NCBI GenBank assembly: GCA_026545225.1
Contig: CM048850.1
Coordinates: 558,001-622,000, forward strand
Direction: 5' to 3'
Source: Cornus controversa
Taxonomy: Eukaryota > Streptophyta > Magnoliopsida > Cornales > Cornaceae
DNA length: 64,000 bases
The notes under the pieces were generated by a model. That model was not told where the DNA came from, ran no database searches, and saw nothing but the letters and a program-made list of their open reading frames with translations. This document shows, piece after piece, positions 62,551 to 64,000 of the stretch. The translations under genes and the position numbers were made by a program. Positions within the stretch are counted from its first letter, which is position 1; each line of letters starts with the position of its first letter.

Positions 62551-64000
62551 GAGTTGTTTTGATTTTAAAAGTCCAATTCCAAGAGAAATCGTGCTATACT
62601 CAGAATCATGCATTGCTTTGTGCCAAATTCGACCGTTTAGACGTCGAAAAGAAACAACGAGCATGTCGATCCCAACTTGATCCTGTTCGGTTTGAGTCAT
62701 TTTATTCAATACCAGCAATTCGTAGCGAAAATTGTGCATGATCACAACTGTGGGATGCTTTGTCACGAATTCGACCGTCTAGACATCCAAAAGAAAGGAG
62801 CAAGTCAACAACGATTTTAAACTTGCTTTGTCTGAGTTGCTTCGACTCGAAAAGTCCCATTCCAGGAGAAATTATGTCGTGCGATGCTTTTTCCCGAATT
62901 CGACCGTCTGGAAGTCGAAAAGAAACAATGTGCACGTCAATCCGGTCTCCATCCATTTTTGTTTGATTTGTTCTTATTCGAAAAGACCCATTCCAAGAAG
63001 AAACCTTGCACGATCATAAACCGTGCGGTGTTTTGTGCCAGATTCTACCGTCTTGACTTCCAGAAGAAATGATCATTGCAACAATGATTTTAAACTAGCT
63101 TCCTTTGTGTTGTTTTGATTCGAAAAGTCCTATTCCTTGATAGATCTTTTCACAATCAGTTTTGTACGTTGCTTTCTGCCAAACTCGACCGGTTTGATGT
63201 GCAAAAGAAACGACAAGCACGTTGATCACATCTTCATCCTACGTTTTTTGAGTAGTTATGAATCGAAAAGAGCAATTCCTTGTAGAAATCGTGTATGATC
63301 ACAACCTTATGGTGGTTTGTGCTAACTCTGATTGTCTGGACATTTAAAATAAACAATTAGCAAGCTATCAGCGATTTTCGTTTGAGTTATTTTGATTCGA
63401 AAAGCCCCATTCCTAGAGAAATCGTGCCACAATCAGAATCGTACGTTATTTGTTACCAAATTAGACCGTCAAGACGTCGAAAAGGAACGACGAGCATGTC
63501 GATCCGATCTTCATCATGTTTTGTTTGAGTTGTTACGAATCGAAAAGAACAATTCCTTTCAGAAATCAAGCATGACAACAACAGTTTTAAACTATCTGTG
63601 TTTGAGATGCTTTGATTTAAAAAGCCCCATTCCTTGAGAAATTGTGCCATAATTAAAACCGTACATTGCTTTTTCCCGAATTCGACCGTCTGGACGTCAA
63701 AAGCAAGCAATGATCGTGCCAATCCGATCTTCATCCTATTTTGTTTAAGTCGTTCTGATTCAGAAAGGGCAATTCTTTACAGAAATGGTGCGTGATCACA
63801 ACCATATGGTGCTTTATGCCAAAATCGACCATATGTACATCCGAAAGAAATGGGCATGGCAACCACAATTTTGAACTAACTTCATTTGAGTTGTTTTGAT
63901 TTTAAAAGTCCAATTCCAAGAGAAATCGTGCTATACTCAGAATCATGCATTGCTTTGTGCCAAATTCGACCGTTTAGACGTCGAAAAGAAACAACGAGCA

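Larger units (their letters stand above)
45683..64000. repeat. Satellite DNA array, right part
   Basis: The array continues in the same orientation and register. Unit starts are 46989 (irregular), 49118, 50465, 51801, 53148, 54492, 55829, 57165, 58512, 59857, 61204, 62551 and 63888 (cut by the window end). Spacings are 1336-1337 bp for S units, 1344-1347 for L units and 2129 for the irregular one. The stretch consists only of satellite; no gene is seen. Confidence 0.97.

Noticed and set aside
1-64000. CRISPR-like regular repeats
   Set aside because: The repeat is contiguous, with no unique spacers. Monomers are about 140 bp and diverged, and the setting is a plant genome.
1-64000. Calling the array centromeric, or finding a CENP-B box
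   Set aside because: I saw no convincing match to the mammalian CENP-B box, and monomer length alone cannot establish centromere function without CENH3 data or cytology.

Overview
This window is non-genic plant heterochromatin. It is a long, purely tandem satellite array (1-35045 and 45683-64000) interrupted once by a full-length Ty3/gypsy LTR retrotransposon (35046-45677). The retrotransposon points to a flowering plant. It encodes a single Gag-Pol protein with a C-terminal chromodomain of the Tekay/Del chromovirus type, and has an initiator-Met-tRNA primer site and very long (2856 bp) LTRs. The species cannot be named from the sequence. I see no host protein-coding gene, rRNA, tRNA gene or CRISPR array.

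Satellite. The basic monomer is about 140 bp and carries a conserved core resembling ttcgaccgtctRgacgtc. Two alternating monomer types (A and B, told apart by their 3' ends) form a dimer of about 285 bp. Five dimers form a 10-monomer higher-order repeat (HOR) of 1337-1347 bp. Monomer 8 always lacks about 64 bp. A 10-bp indel in monomer 6 splits the HOR units into short (S, 1337 bp) and long (L, 1347 bp) forms, which alternate S-L over several kilobases. Thirty-nine whole units are present. One is split by the retrotransposon and one is lengthened by an internal 792-bp duplication. Marker variants divide the array into domains: S/L alternation (about 0-7 kb); a diverged L subfamily with a 4-unit (5388-bp) duplication (7.3-18.8 kb); a mixed stretch (18.9-22.1 kb); a second S/L block that repeats the first at an offset of 20175 bp (22.1-27.3 kb); a nearly identical 4.4-copy block (29.1-35.0 kb); and nested 1.3-, 2.7-, 5.4- and 8-kb duplications right of the element.

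Retrotransposon. The order is TSD (aatcg) - 5' LTR - PBS - leader - gag-pol (1537 codons, no frameshift) - PPT - 3' LTR - TSD. I counted six differences between the two LTRs, so the insertion is young. The reading frame is intact, but the protease catalytic Asp position reads Asn (N429), so this copy probably cannot process its own polyprotein. Each LTR carries two unusual structured arrays. One is a series of hairpins with a near-constant 15-nt loop (YYTCGGAG...) but different, still perfectly paired stems. The other is a cluster of nine 16-bp near-palindromes (tttcgatYRatcgaaa). The first LTR segment with plant promoter character (telo-box, AT box, CT-rich leader) is followed by an ATG-free stretch ending in a plausible splice donor.

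Most worth following up: the covarying hairpin array, the palindrome cluster, the possible leader intron, the protease substitution, and the nested history of HOR amplification.
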